Of a DNA stretch of 64,000 nucleotides, positions 25,634 through 34,953 are shown piece after piece. The stretch lies in NCBI RefSeq assembly GCF_025673445.1, contig NZ_JAOVQN010000022.1, forward strand, positions 7,417 to 71,416. The letters are read 5' to 3'. The notes beneath the pieces were generated by a model, which saw only the letters and a list, made by a program, of their open reading frames with translations, had not been told where the DNA came from and searched no databases. The position numbers and the translations under genes were made by a program. How positions within the stretch are numbered: the stretch's first letter is position 1; each line of letters opens with the position of its first letter. This stretch comes from Ruegeria_B marisflavi. Its GTDB lineage: Bacteria; Pseudomonadota; Alphaproteobacteria; Rhodobacterales; Rhodobacteraceae.

Positions 25634-25691
25634 CGCCCGGGATCCGGGCTGGTTCTACCTTTCATTCGCCGGGCGGATCGTCCGGCACGCA
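25634..25691 (+). repeat. Two hairpins in the purC-purS gap
   Basis: GCCCGG-GA-TCCGGGC (about 25636-25650) and GCCGG-(GCGGATCGT)-CCGGC (about 25670-25689) occur in the 84-bp space. No T-run follows either, so they probably affect mRNA stability or partial attenuation. Confidence 0.4.
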
Positions 25692-25711
25692 AGACCGGGG
25701 AATAGGACGAG

Positions 25712-25942
25712 ATGAAGGCACGCGTGCATGTGATGCTCAAGAACGGGGTTCTCGATCCGCAGGGCGAGGCGGTGCGCCACGCTTTGGGGGCGATGGGGTT
25801 CGAGAAGGTGACGGGTGTACGGCAGGGAAAGGTGATTGACCTTGAACTGGCAGACGGCGCAACCGAGGCCGACGTGGCCGAAATGTGCGAGAAGCTTCTC
25901 GCCAATACCGTCATCGAACGTTACGAGATCGAGCTGGTCTGA
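25712..25942 (+). CDS. purS: Phosphoribosylformylglycinamidine synthase subunit PurS
   Basis: A 76-residue PurS with the typical start MKARVHVMLKNGVLDPQGEAVRHALGAMGF and end CEKLLANTVIERYEIELV. It bridges PurL and PurQ in the three-part FGAM synthase. Normal length. An alcohol dehydrogenase gene begins 3 bp later and separates it from purQ, an unusual interruption. Confidence 0.95.
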   Translation: MKARVHVMLKNGVLDPQGEAVRHALGAMGFEKVTGVRQGKVIDLELADGATEADVAEMCEKLLANTVIERYEIELV

Positions 25943-25945
25943 CCG

Positions 25946-26989
25946 ATGCGCGCCGCGCAGCTGACCGCATGGCGCCAGCCGCTGGCGCTGACCACGCTTC
26001 CCGACCCGACGCCCGGCAAGGGAGAGGTTGTGTTGCGCGTACTGGCTTGTGGCGTCTGCCGGTCGGACTGGCATGCCTGGACGGGTTCGGATCCCGACGT
26101 GGCATTGCCGATGGTGCCGGGGCATGAGTTCTGCGGCGAAGTTGTCGCCGCGGGTGCCGAGGTCACGCGCTGGCGCGTGGGGGACCGAGTCATCGCGCCC
26201 TTCATCCTGGCCTGTGGTCGCTGCGGCGACTGCGCGGCCGGGCATCAGACGATCTGCGCCCATCAGCAGGTGCCGGGGTTTACCCGCGACGGCGCCTTTG
26301 CCGAGTTCATCGCGGTTCCCTTTGCCGATACAAACCTGACGGCGCTGCCCGACGGCTTGCCACCCCATGTCGCCGCGGGTCTCGGGTGCCGCGTCACCAC
26401 CGCCTGGCAGGCGCTTGTGGGGCGGGCCGAACTGCGCCCGGGCGAATGGCTGGCGGTCTTTGGTGCGGGCGGTGTCGGGATTTCGGCATTGCTTCTGGGC
26501 CGCGCACTTGGTGCACGTGTCGCGATGGTCGATGTGGTCCCCGAAAAACTTGCCTATGCCAGCTCTCTGGGCGCGGATGTCGTGATCAACGCGGCCGACG
26601 TCGACGCCGCGCAGGCCGTGCGCGACCTGACCGGCGGCGGCGCCCATGTCGCGGTCGAGGCTTTGGGGGTCGAAACCACCATGACCGGCGCCATGCGCGC
26701 GCTGCGCAAGCTGGGTCGCCTGGTGATGATCGGCATGCCGGCGGGCGAGCATACCGCGATGACCTTGCCGATGGATGTGCTCTACTCCGGTCAGTTGACC
26801 CTGCAGGGAACCCGGGGCATGCCCGCCTGGCGCTATCCCTCGCTTCTCTCGCTAATTGACGGTGGTCATCTGGACCTGTCGCCGCTGGTGACCCGTACAA
26901 TCGCCTTGTCCCAGGCAAGCGATGAGCTTGCCGCCTTTGACCGTCCCGCCCCGCCGGGAGTTGCGGTCATCACCGATTTTCAGACCTAG
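25946..26989 (+). CDS. Zinc-dependent alcohol dehydrogenase family protein
   Basis: A 347-residue medium-chain dehydrogenase/reductase. The catalytic zinc ligands are in CGVCRSDWH and GHEFCG, the structural zinc loop is CGRCGDCAAGHQTIC, and the NAD(P) Rossmann motif is FGAGGVGISALLLGRAL. The substrate is unknown; members include zinc ADHs and formaldehyde or polyol dehydrogenases. It lies between purS (3 bp) and purQ (12 bp) in the same operon, with no evident metabolic link to purine synthesis. Confidence 0.9.
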   Translation: MRAAQLTAWRQPLALTTLPDPTPGKGEVVLRVLACGVCRSDWHAWTGSDPDVALPMVPGHEFCGEVVAAGAEVTRWRVGDRVIAPFILACGRCGDCAAGHQTICAHQQVPGFTRDGAFAEFIAVPFADTNLTALPDGLPPHVAAGLGCRVTTAWQALVGRAELRPGEWLAVFGAGGVGISALLLGRALGARVAMVDVVPEKLAYASSLGADVVINAADVDAAQAVRDLTGGGAHVAVEALGVETTMTGAMRALRKLGRLVMIGMPAGEHTAMTLPMDVLYSGQLTLQGTRGMPAWRYPSLLSLIDGGHLDLSPLVTRTIALSQASDELAAFDRPAPPGVAVITDFQT

Positions 26990-27001
26990 GAGGTCCCGCT
27001 C

Positions 27002-27670
27002 ATGCGCGCTGCTGTTGTCGTTTTCCCCGGATCGAACTGTGACCGGGACCTGGCCGTGGCCTTTGAACAGGCCGGATTCGATGTCACCATGGTGTGGCAC
27101 AAGGATGCCAGCCTTCCGGCGGGGCTCGATATCGTCGGTGTGCCCGGAGGTTTCAGCTATGGCGACTATCTGCGCTGCGGTGCGATCGCGGCCCAATCGC
27201 CGATCTGTAAGGCCGTTGTCGAGCATACTGAACGCGGCGGTTATGCCATGGGTGTCTGCAATGGTTTTCAGATCCTGACCGAGACAGGCATCCTGCCCGG
27301 CGCGTTGTTGCGCAATGCTGGCCTGAAATACATCTGCAAGACTGTCGGTCTGAAAGTCGCGACTTCGGACAGTGTATTCACCCAAGGCTACAATGCGGGC
27401 GACGTGATCGGTATTCCGATCGCGCATCATGACGGCAACTATTATGCCGATGACAAGACGTTGGCGATGTTGCGCGATCAGGATCGCGTCGCGTTCACCT
27501 ATGCCGAGAACCCCAATGGCTCGTGCGGGGATATCGCCGGTATCCTGTCCGAAAACCGCCGGGTGCTGGGGATGATGCCACACCCCGAACGGGCGGCGGA
27601 TGCCGGCCACGGCGGCACGGACGGAGCGGCGCTCTTCCGCGCATTGGCCGGTGTGCTCGCGCCTGCATGA
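27002..27670 (+). CDS. purQ: Phosphoribosylformylglycinamidine synthase subunit PurQ
   Basis: A 222-residue class I glutamine amidotransferase that supplies ammonia to PurL. The nucleophile Cys86 is in YAMGVCNGFQIL, and the catalytic His/Glu pair is in MMPHPERAAD near the C-terminus. The start MRAAVVVFPGSNCDRDLA is typical. AGGAGG lies upstream of the ATG, a strong ribosome binding site. Confidence 0.96.
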   Translation: MRAAVVVFPGSNCDRDLAVAFEQAGFDVTMVWHKDASLPAGLDIVGVPGGFSYGDYLRCGAIAAQSPICKAVVEHTERGGYAMGVCNGFQILTETGILPGALLRNAGLKYICKTVGLKVATSDSVFTQGYNAGDVIGIPIAHHDGNYYADDKTLAMLRDQDRVAFTYAENPNGSCGDIAGILSENRRVLGMMPHPERAADAGHGGTDGAALFRALAGVLAPA

Positions 27671-27706
27671 CTTGAGAAGCGCCCCTCAGGGGCGTAGCTT
27701 GGGCAC

Positions 27707-29479
27707 ATGAACAAGCCGCTTCGTCCAAATGGTGACAACACCAGCTGGATCCGCTCCGGTCAGCTCAGCTGGCGGGTTCGGCTTGCTTTGGTGTTTCTGC
27801 TGGTGTCCGCCACGGCTACGGTTTGGGTCACTAACCGGCTGCTGACCGACCGTTTCACGGAAAGCACCCGAAATCGGGCCGAACTGCGACTTGCGCTCTA
27901 TTCAGGCAACCTGCTCAGCGAGTTGCGCCGCAACGCCATCGTGCCACAGCTGCTGGCGCGAGATCCGACGCTGATCTCTGCGCTGCAATCCAGCAATTAC
28001 TCGCAGTCGACACAGCGTCTTATTTCCTTTGTTGAGGAGATCGGTGCCGCTTCTCTGATGCTGTTGGACCGAGATGGGCGCGTGGTTGCCGCCACTGACC
28101 GCAACCGGTTGGGAGAGACGCATCGGTCCGCCGCCTATTTTGTGGATCCGGTGCGTTCGAACGCAACGGTCTTCACGCCATATCAACACGAGGCAGGGGG
28201 GTACCGGTTCACCTATTCCCGAAGGATCGAAGACAGTTCCGAAGTCCTGGGTGTCATCGTTGTCGAAGTGGACTTACAAAAATTCGAACGTGCTTGGTCC
28301 GGGATCTCGGATGCGGTGTTCGTAACCAACACCGAAGGAACAATCATCCTGTCCACCGAACCCCGCTGGCGGGGTTTGCAGGAAGCCGAAGCACTTAGTC
28401 GCCAGACGCCGGAGAATGCCATCGAACGTGCGATACGGGTGACGGCAGACTGGACGGCGCTCCCCGCCGACGCCTATCTGCGCGGCGAAGCCGTGATGCG
28501 GATGGACAGCCGCATTCCATTTCGGGGTTGGCAGATGACGTCTTTCTCTACCTACTCGTCGATCCGGGAGCGGGTGAACGGTGTTCTGGCTCTGGAAATC
28601 ATGGGCTTTGCGATTCTTCTCGCACTTAGCTTCTACGCGCTGAGTCGCCGCACAGCCTTCCGTATGGCCCTGTTTCAACGGGAGTCGGCGGAGCTCCGCG
28701 CGCTTAACGCACGGTTACAGCGGGAAATCGCCGAACGCGAGCGGGTGCAAAAGACCCTTGAAGTGGCAGAGCAGACCCTGGCGCAAAGCTCGAAACTCGC
28801 CGCCTTGGGCGAGATGTCGGCGGCAGTCAGCCACGAATTGAACCAGCCGCTGGCGGCAATGAAAACCTATTTGGCGGGCGCCCGTCTCTTGTTGCGGCGC
28901 AATAGGCCGGAGGAGGCACTGGCCAGCTTTGGACGCATCGACGACCTGATTGAACGCATGGGCGCAATTACCAGGCAGCTGAAGTCGTATGCACGCAAGG
29001 GACAAGAAGCTTTTTCACCAATAAACATGGGCGAGGCGCTGACCACATCGCTGTCGATGATGGAGCCGCAGCTTCGTCAGAGACAGGTTCAGATCACCCA
29101 GATTCTGCCGGACCGTCCGGTTCTTGTGATGGGGGATCGCATGCGCATCGAACAGGTTATGGTGAACCTCTTGCGGAACGCACTGGATGCCACCAAATCG
29201 GTCCGTAATCCCGAGGTTGAGATCATTCTGGCCGCCGGTGAAACGGCGACCCTGACAGTACGTGACAATGGCGATGGTATTACGGATTTCGAGAATATTT
29301 TCGAACCCTTCTACACGACCAAGCAGCCAGGCGACGGAGTCGGTCTGGGGCTTGCAATCTCCTCGGGGATCGTCAACGACCTCGGAGGGCGTCTGACGGC
29401 GCGCAACGGGCAACACGGGGGGGCGGTCTTTGAAATGCAGCTCCCGATCCTGGAAGACGGTCTCGAGGCCGCAGAATGA
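27707..29479 (+). CDS. dctB: Sensor histidine kinase, DctB type
   Basis: A 590-residue membrane kinase. Two membrane helices (about 25-45 and 295-315) enclose a periplasmic double-Cache/PAS-like sensor with the C4-dicarboxylate sensor pattern (LLDRDGRVVAATDRNRLGE, IVVEVDLQKFERAW). A coiled linker leads to the HisKA domain with phospho-acceptor His376 in AAVSHELNQPLAAM, then the ATPase domain with DNGDGI and GVGLGLAIS. It probably senses C4-dicarboxylates such as succinate. dctD follows 13 bp later; no dct transporter genes are in the window. Confidence 0.9.
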   Translation: MNKPLRPNGDNTSWIRSGQLSWRVRLALVFLLVSATATVWVTNRLLTDRFTESTRNRAELRLALYSGNLLSELRRNAIVPQLLARDPTLISALQSSNYSQSTQRLISFVEEIGAASLMLLDRDGRVVAATDRNRLGETHRSAAYFVDPVRSNATVFTPYQHEAGGYRFTYSRRIEDSSEVLGVIVVEVDLQKFERAWSGISDAVFVTNTEGTIILSTEPRWRGLQEAEALSRQTPENAIERAIRVTADWTALPADAYLRGEAVMRMDSRIPFRGWQMTSFSTYSSIRERVNGVLALEIMGFAILLALSFYALSRRTAFRMALFQRESAELRALNARLQREIAERERVQKTLEVAEQTLAQSSKLAALGEMSAAVSHELNQPLAAMKTYLAGARLLLRRNRPEEALASFGRIDDLIERMGAITRQLKSYARKGQEAFSPINMGEALTTSLSMMEPQLRQRQVQITQILPDRPVLVMGDRMRIEQVMVNLLRNALDATKSVRNPEVEIILAAGETATLTVRDNGDGITDFENIFEPFYTTKQPGDGVGLGLAISSGIVNDLGGRLTARNGQHGGAVFEMQLPILEDGLEAAE

Positions 29480-29492
29480 CGAGGTAACGCGG

Positions 29493-30827
29493 ATGGCTCA
29501 GGCCATGAAAATTGCGATTGTTGACGACGAACAGGACATGCGCCAGTCGATCAGCCAGTGGTTGGCTCTGTCGGGATACGACACCGAAACCTTTGCCAGC
29601 GCGGAAGAGGCGTTGAAGATCCTCGGCCCTGATTACCCGGGTATCGTGATTTCGGATATCAAGATGCCCGGCATGGATGGGATGCAATTCCTGAGAAAGC
29701 TCATGGGCGCAGACAGCTCGCTGCCGGTGATCATGATCACGGGTCATGGCGATGTTCCAATGGCGGTCGAGGCGATGCGCGTGGGAGCGTTCGATTTCCT
29801 GGAAAAGCCGTTCAACCCAGATCGCATGTCGGACCTTGCCAAGCGTGCGAGCAATGCCCGCAGGCTGACGCTGGACAACCGGGCGCTTCGGAGAGAGTTG
29901 AGCGATGGGTCCCAGATCATCAAAAAGCTGATCGGCACCAGCCCCGTGATGGAGCGTCTGCGCGAGGATATCCTGGATTTGGGGCAGGCTGATGGCCATG
30001 TTCTGATCGACGGAGAAACCGGGACCGGCAAGACGCTGGTGGCCCACGCGCTGCACGCGGTTGGCAGCCGCGCAGGCAAGAAATTCGTTCTCGTTTCCTG
30101 TGCCGCCCTGGAAGAGGATGCGCTGGCAAAGCGGCTGTTTGGTCCCATGCTTCCAGAGGATGCCCAATTGCCGGCGATTGAGGAGGCGCGCGGTGGAACG
30201 CTGGTGCTAGAAGATGTGGAGTCTCTGAGCGATACGCTTCAGGCCAAGCTCTTGTCGGTGATGAATGAGCAGGGCACTCCCGCCGAGACACGGATCATCG
30301 CGATTTCGAACCTGCAGGAAGCGGGAAAAACCAGCGAAGACGTGCTGCGCCCGGATCTGTTCTATCGTCTTGCCGCTTTGCGCCTGACCATGCCGCCACT
30401 GCGCCAGCGGGGCGAGGATATCCTGACGCTGTTCACCCGGCTCAGCGAGCAGTTCGCCGAGGAATACGGCTGCGTCGCGCCGCAGGTCAGCGCGCAGGAG
30501 GCGGCGCAACTGTTGCAGGCGCCCTGGCCGGGCAACGTGCGTCAACTGATCAACATCGCCGAACGCGCGGTGTTGCAGGCGCGGCGTGGTTCCGGAACCA
30601 TCGCCTCGCTTCTGATGTCCGATCACGAGGATATGCAGCCGGTGATGACCACTGAGGGCAAGCCGCTCAAGGAATATGTCGAGGCATTCGAGCGGATGCT
30701 AATCGACAACACGATGCGGCGGCACAAGGGCTCGATCGCGGCGGTGATGGACGAACTGTGCCTGCCGCGCCGGACGCTCAACGAGAAGATGGCCAAATAC
30801 GGGTTACAGAGGTCGGATTACCTCTGA
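29493..30827 (+). CDS. dctD: NtrC-type response regulator, DctD-like, lacking GAFTGA
   Basis: A 444-residue regulator with receiver domain (Asp55 in ISDIKMPG), AAA+ domain and a C-terminal Fis-type HTH (GSIAAVMDELCLPRRTLNEKMAKYG). The Walker A GETGTGKT (174-181) is intact. The sigma-54-contacting GAFTGA loop is absent: RLFGPMLPEDAQLPAIEEARGG stands where the loop should be, and Walker B reads LVLEDVES instead of LFLDEIES. It may therefore act without sigma-54, as reported for NtrC of Rhodobacter capsulatus. ATG at 29493 with GAGGTAACG upstream. Confidence 0.88.
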   Translation: MAQAMKIAIVDDEQDMRQSISQWLALSGYDTETFASAEEALKILGPDYPGIVISDIKMPGMDGMQFLRKLMGADSSLPVIMITGHGDVPMAVEAMRVGAFDFLEKPFNPDRMSDLAKRASNARRLTLDNRALRRELSDGSQIIKKLIGTSPVMERLREDILDLGQADGHVLIDGETGTGKTLVAHALHAVGSRAGKKFVLVSCAALEEDALAKRLFGPMLPEDAQLPAIEEARGGTLVLEDVESLSDTLQAKLLSVMNEQGTPAETRIIAISNLQEAGKTSEDVLRPDLFYRLAALRLTMPPLRQRGEDILTLFTRLSEQFAEEYGCVAPQVSAQEAAQLLQAPWPGNVRQLINIAERAVLQARRGSGTIASLLMSDHEDMQPVMTTEGKPLKEYVEAFERMLIDNTMRRHKGSIAAVMDELCLPRRTLNEKMAKYGLQRSDYL

Positions 30828-31561
30828 CTAGCGCCATCGGCGACGGCTGCAATGAGGTCGGTGAGCGCATCCGGGGCGCTGCCGGCTACATCATGGGTGC
30901 CTGATAGTGTCACATGGCCCCATCCCGGCACCCCTTGGGCTTTTCGCGCCAGACCGGCCAGCGGGCTGTCGGTCATCGACACCGCGTAACGCGTGGGTTC
31001 AGGGGGCAGGGGGCCGTTCTTCAAAATGACCTCGCTCGTCAGGCTTGCCAGACTTTGCGGCCGAACCCGGTCTCCATATCGTGCGCGCAGCGCCGCTGGC
31101 GCGGGCCATAAACCGGCGTCGACAATGCCTGGCGCCTTGACGATGAGATACTCCAGTGTACGGGTATCGGCCGGGATAACCTCAGGCGGCGGGGCAAGTG
31201 GGAGTGGGCCCTCGATCATGACGACCGATCTGACAGAGCTACGGGCCCTGTCCCAGGCCGCGGTTGCAATGCGCACTGCGGCACTATGAGCCACCATAAC
31301 AACCGCCGATCCGACAGCTTCGATAGTCTGTGCCAGGCGATCCGCCAGAGTGTTAACTCCGATTGCGGCATCTGTTGCCGGTAGATCCGGGGCGCGGCTA
31401 GCGATTCCGCGGGCGTTCAGCCGCGCCTCTACCGACTGCCAGTACCAGTTGCCGACCCAGGCCCCATGTACCAAGACGACCGTGACCGGCGCGTCGGCGC
31501 AGAGTAGACGCGGAAGGGCCAGCGTGGTGGCCCCGGTAAGAATCACCGATCGGCGGTTCAT
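30818..31561 (-). CDS. Exported alpha/beta hydrolase
   Basis: A 247-residue hydrolase with an N-terminal export signal containing twin arginines (MNRRSVILTGATTLALPRLLCA), possibly Tat-dependent. The oxyanion segment VVLVHGAWVGNWYW and the nucleophile Ser in MVAHSAAVRIA (AHSAA in place of GXSXG) mark the AB-hydrolase fold; the acid and the late His (GTHDV) are plausible. Substrate unknown. It converges on dctD with a 10-bp overlap of the coding ends. An alternative start lies three codons upstream (31570). No good ribosome site decides between them. Confidence 0.75.
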   Translation of the reverse strand: MNRRSVILTGATTLALPRLLCADAPVTVVLVHGAWVGNWYWQSVEARLNARGIASRAPDLPATDAAIGVNTLADRLAQTIEAVGSAVVMVAHSAAVRIATAAWDRARSSVRSVVMIEGPLPLAPPPEVIPADTRTLEYLIVKAPGIVDAGLWPAPAALRARYGDRVRPQSLASLTSEVILKNGPLPPEPTRYAVSMTDSPLAGLARKAQGVPGWGHVTLSGTHDVAGSAPDALTDLIAAVADGASQR

Positions 31562-31570
31562 GTCGACCAT

Positions 31571-32025
31571 GGATCACGCAGGCTTGGGTGGGGTCAAGCC
31601 CGCCCAAAAGGCAAAGCTGCACTTTGCCCATTGTCTTTTCCACAGCTCTGCTTTTATTGTGGTCAGACGGGCCGGGCGTTTTTTTCCCATGGGCCCGCAC
31701 CCTGAGAGTTTCGCTGCTCTGCCCCCGTTGGCACAGATCCCGGAGACAAAGCAGACCGATTGGCCCCGTGAAGGGGCGTGCAAATACCTTCGCCCAGAAA
31801 TCGGGTGACGGGAATTAACGGGCGGGTCTGGAATATTCCGGCCTGTCGGAGAAGAACCGCGATGACGCGCGCGCGAAGAGTCAATGGACCAGCAGGGGGC
31901 CTCTCGGCCGTACCTTGCCGCGCGCGGTTGCTTATCGCCCAGACAAGACACCCCTCAGAAGTTGTTCGCTTGGCAACCGTAAGGCCGCCCGGGCGTATAC
32001 TTATGACCGGGTGCATCAAGGACAC
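31571..32025 (+). other. Gene-free 455-bp leader region upstream of rne
   Basis: No convincing gene is seen between the divergent hydrolase and rne. The stretch holds a T-rich run (31679-31686) flanked by CGGGCC and GGCCCG arms, several short GC-rich repeats and AAGGA before the rne ATG. By analogy with the structured 5' leader through which RNase E controls its own mRNA in E. coli, it may be a long regulatory leader. That is inference. Confidence 0.4.
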
Positions 32026-34917
32026 ATGGCAAAGAAGATGCTTATCGATGCCACCCACTCGGAAGAGACCCGGGTCGTGGTGGTTGAAGGAAACAAGGTC
32101 GAAGAGTTCGATTTTGAGTCTGAAAACAAACGCCAGCTAGCTGGCAATATATATCTGGCAAAAGTAACGCGCGTTGAGCCCTCGCTTCAGGCTGCTTTTG
32201 TTGACTATGGCGGGAACCGTCACGGCTTCCTCGCGTTCTCTGAAATTCATCCTGACTATTATCAGATCCCCGTCGCCGATCGACAGGCCCTGATGGAAGA
32301 AGAACGGGCGTTCGCCGAGGCACAGCGGGCGCGGGATGAGGATGATGAAAAGCCCAAGCGCAGCCGCTCCCGCTCGCGCAGCAAGGCCGCTGCCGCAAAA
32401 TTGGACGATCCGATAGAAGTCCTGGAAGTAACCGAGACGGAAATCAGTGGTATGGAGACCATTGATCTGCTCGCGGATGATGGGGAAGAGGCCGATTTTC
32501 CCGAGGCTCTTTCGCCAATGGAACGTGTCCCCGAGACACCTGTCGAAGAACCCGAAGAGTCTGTAACAAGGGCTGATGCTGCCCAAGTGGCGGCATCAGA
32601 TACCGACGACGATGATGCCGAAGATGACGACACTTCGGATCTTGAAGACAAAGAAGAACAGTTGCCTTCGGACGCGGCGTCGAAAGACGACAGCATCGAA
32701 TCCATTGCCGAAGAAGATGACGCCGAAGACCTGCGTCCGACGCGCAAGCCGCGTCCGCGCAAGTACAAGATCCAGGAAGTGGTCAAGGTACGCCAGGTCA
32801 TGCTGGTGCAGGTGGTTAAGGAAGAACGCGGCAACAAGGGCGCTGCGCTGACCACGTACCTGTCTCTGGCAGGCCGCTACTGTGTGCTGATGCCAAACAC
32901 GGCGCGTGGGGGCGGAATTAGTCGTAAAATCACCAATGCAGTCGATCGCAAGAAGCTGAAAGAGATCGCCGCCGAGATAGACGTGCCTCAGGGTGCCGGA
33001 CTGATCGTGCGCACTGCCGGCGCCAAGCGCACCAAGGCCGAGATCAAGCGCGACTACGAATACCTTCAGCGCATGTGGGAGCAGATCCGAGAGCTTACGC
33101 TGAAATCCATCGCGCCCGCCAAGATCTATGAAGAGGGCGACCTGATCAAACGCTCGATCCGCGACCTTTACAACCGTGACATCGACGAGGTTCTGGTCGA
33201 GGGCGAAGGTGGCTACCGCATCGCCAAGGACTTCATGAAGATGATCATGCCCAGCCACGCCAAGAACGTGCAGCGGTACGAGGACCAGCTGCCGCTGTTC
33301 GCGCGCTTCCAGGTGGAAAGCTATCTGAACTCGATGTTCAACCCGACGGTGCAGCTGAAATCCGGCGGCTATATCGTGATCGGCGTGACCGAGGCGCTGG
33401 TGGCGATCGACGTGAACTCTGGCCGCGCCACCAAGGAAGGCTCGATCGAGGAAACTGCGCTCAAGACCAACCTCGAGGCCGCCGAAGAGGTGGCCCGTCA
33501 GCTGCGCCTGCGCGACCTGGCCGGCCTGATCGTGATCGACTTCATCGACATGGACGAACGCAAGAACAACGCCGCCGTCGAAAAGCGTCTGAAGGACAAG
33601 CTGAAATCCGACCGCGCCCGTATACAGGTGGGCCGGATCTCGGGCTTTGGCCTGCTCGAAATGAGCCGCCAGCGCCTACGCCCCGGCATGATCGAGGCTA
33701 CCACCCAGCCGTGCCCCTCGTGCCACGGCACTGGCCTGATCCGCTCGGATGACAACATGGCGCTGAGCATCCTGCGCCAGATCGAGGAGGAAGGTACGCG
33801 CCGCCGTTCGCGCGAGGTGCTGGTTCGTTGCCCAGTGGGCATTGCCAACTACCTGATGAACCAGAAACGGGAACATATCGCGCAGATCGAGGCACGCTAT
33901 GGCATGTCCGTGCGTATTGAAGGCGATCCGCATCTGGTAAGCCCGGATTTCCAACTTGAGAAGTTCAAGACTGCGACGCGAGCGGTACCTCAGGTGCAGG
34001 CACCGGTGGTTTCGGTCGATACTCGTCTGATGGAACAGGTCGATGCCGACGAGGTCGCCGAGGAAGAAGACGAGACCGACGAGGTGCGCACCGAAATCCC
34101 AGGCGACGGGGACGGTGAAGGCAAGCCCAAGCGTAAACGTCGTCGGCGGCGTCGGCGCAAGAGTGGTGGCAATAGCGGTGAGGACAGCACACGTGAGGCC
34201 GATAGCGATGATGAAACCGGCGATGAAGGCGCGGCCGAAGCCGTAGACGATACGGTTGAATCGGAGGCCGTGGTTTTAACCGCGACCGAGGCAGAGGATG
34301 CCCAGGCGGAGAGCGCGACTAAGGCACCGCGCAAGCGCACCCGCAGCCGCAAGAAACCGGCCAAGGCCGAAGGCACCATTGAAGAGGCGGTAACGGAAGT
34401 GGTGGTTGTTGAGGCTGTAGGCGAGACCGAGGTCGAATCAGAGGCCGTGCCCGAGCCCGCGAAAAAAACCGCCAAGCCGCGCAAACCGCGCAGTAGCAGT
34501 CGCAGCAAGAAGGCGGAGGCTGATACGGATACCGCTAAGGCCAGCGTGACAGACGGGGCATCCTCGGAAACCGTGGGTGTCGAAGAAAACGCCGTGGTCG
34601 AAGCTGCCGTGGCCGAAGCCGTTGCGGGTGATGCTGAAGCCGCCGAACAGCCGATGGTCGACGCCGCTGTAGAAACAACTGAACACGTTGCTGCAAATGT
34701 CGAAGCGGCACCAGCACATGAAGCCGTCGCTGCTTCCGCCGAAGCCATTGAGGCAGATTCGGTCAGGCCAGACGAAGGTATCCCCGCAGCTCCGGTAGTT
34801 CCGGTCGTGGCACAAGAGGAACAGGCTGAGCCAGAACTGGTTGTGGCCGAGGCAGATATTGAACCCGAGAGCCCGCCGAAACCCAAACGGCGCGGGTGGT
34901 GGTCGCTGGGTCAATAA
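32026..34917 (+). CDS. rne: Ribonuclease E
   Basis: A 963-residue endonuclease that starts mRNA decay and processes rRNA and tRNA. The S1 domain (residues 35-80 and resuming near 255, KYKIQEVVKVRQVMLVQVVKEERGNKGAALTTYLSLAGR when read in pieces) is split by a ~150-residue acidic, disordered insert rich in Asp and Glu, as in other alphaproteobacteria. The DNase-like core has the metal aspartates in VAIDVNSG and the Zn-link CPSCHGTG. The last ~300 residues are disordered, with Arg/Lys clusters (PKRKRRRRRRRKSGG) and Ala/Glu/Val repeats that serve as degradosome and RNA-binding scaffold. Confidence 0.95.
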   Translation: MAKKMLIDATHSEETRVVVVEGNKVEEFDFESENKRQLAGNIYLAKVTRVEPSLQAAFVDYGGNRHGFLAFSEIHPDYYQIPVADRQALMEEERAFAEAQRARDEDDEKPKRSRSRSRSKAAAAKLDDPIEVLEVTETEISGMETIDLLADDGEEADFPEALSPMERVPETPVEEPEESVTRADAAQVAASDTDDDDAEDDDTSDLEDKEEQLPSDAASKDDSIESIAEEDDAEDLRPTRKPRPRKYKIQEVVKVRQVMLVQVVKEERGNKGAALTTYLSLAGRYCVLMPNTARGGGISRKITNAVDRKKLKEIAAEIDVPQGAGLIVRTAGAKRTKAEIKRDYEYLQRMWEQIRELTLKSIAPAKIYEEGDLIKRSIRDLYNRDIDEVLVEGEGGYRIAKDFMKMIMPSHAKNVQRYEDQLPLFARFQVESYLNSMFNPTVQLKSGGYIVIGVTEALVAIDVNSGRATKEGSIEETALKTNLEAAEEVARQLRLRDLAGLIVIDFIDMDERKNNAAVEKRLKDKLKSDRARIQVGRISGFGLLEMSRQRLRPGMIEATTQPCPSCHGTGLIRSDDNMALSILRQIEEEGTRRRSREVLVRCPVGIANYLMNQKREHIAQIEARYGMSVRIEGDPHLVSPDFQLEKFKTATRAVPQVQAPVVSVDTRLMEQVDADEVAEEEDETDEVRTEIPGDGDGEGKPKRKRRRRRRRKSGGNSGEDSTREADSDDETGDEGAAEAVDDTVESEAVVLTATEAEDAQAESATKAPRKRTRSRKKPAKAEGTIEEAVTEVVVVEAVGETEVESEAVPEPAKKTAKPRKPRSSSRSKKAEADTDTAKASVTDGASSETVGVEENAVVEAAVAEAVAGDAEAAEQPMVDAAVETTEHVAANVEAAPAHEAVAASAEAIEADSVRPDEGIPAAPVVPVVAQEEQAEPELVVAEADIEPESPPKPKRRGWWSLGQ

Positions 34918-34923
34918 GAATGG

Positions 34924-34953
34924 AAAGGCGGGCTCCTCGAAACCCGCCTTTTT
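34924..34953. terminator. Bidirectional terminator between rne and tusA
   Basis: Stem AAAGGCGGG/CCCGCCTTT with a 10-base loop, then TTTTT on the + strand; the convergent tusA-like gene ends at the same place. Confidence 0.85.
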
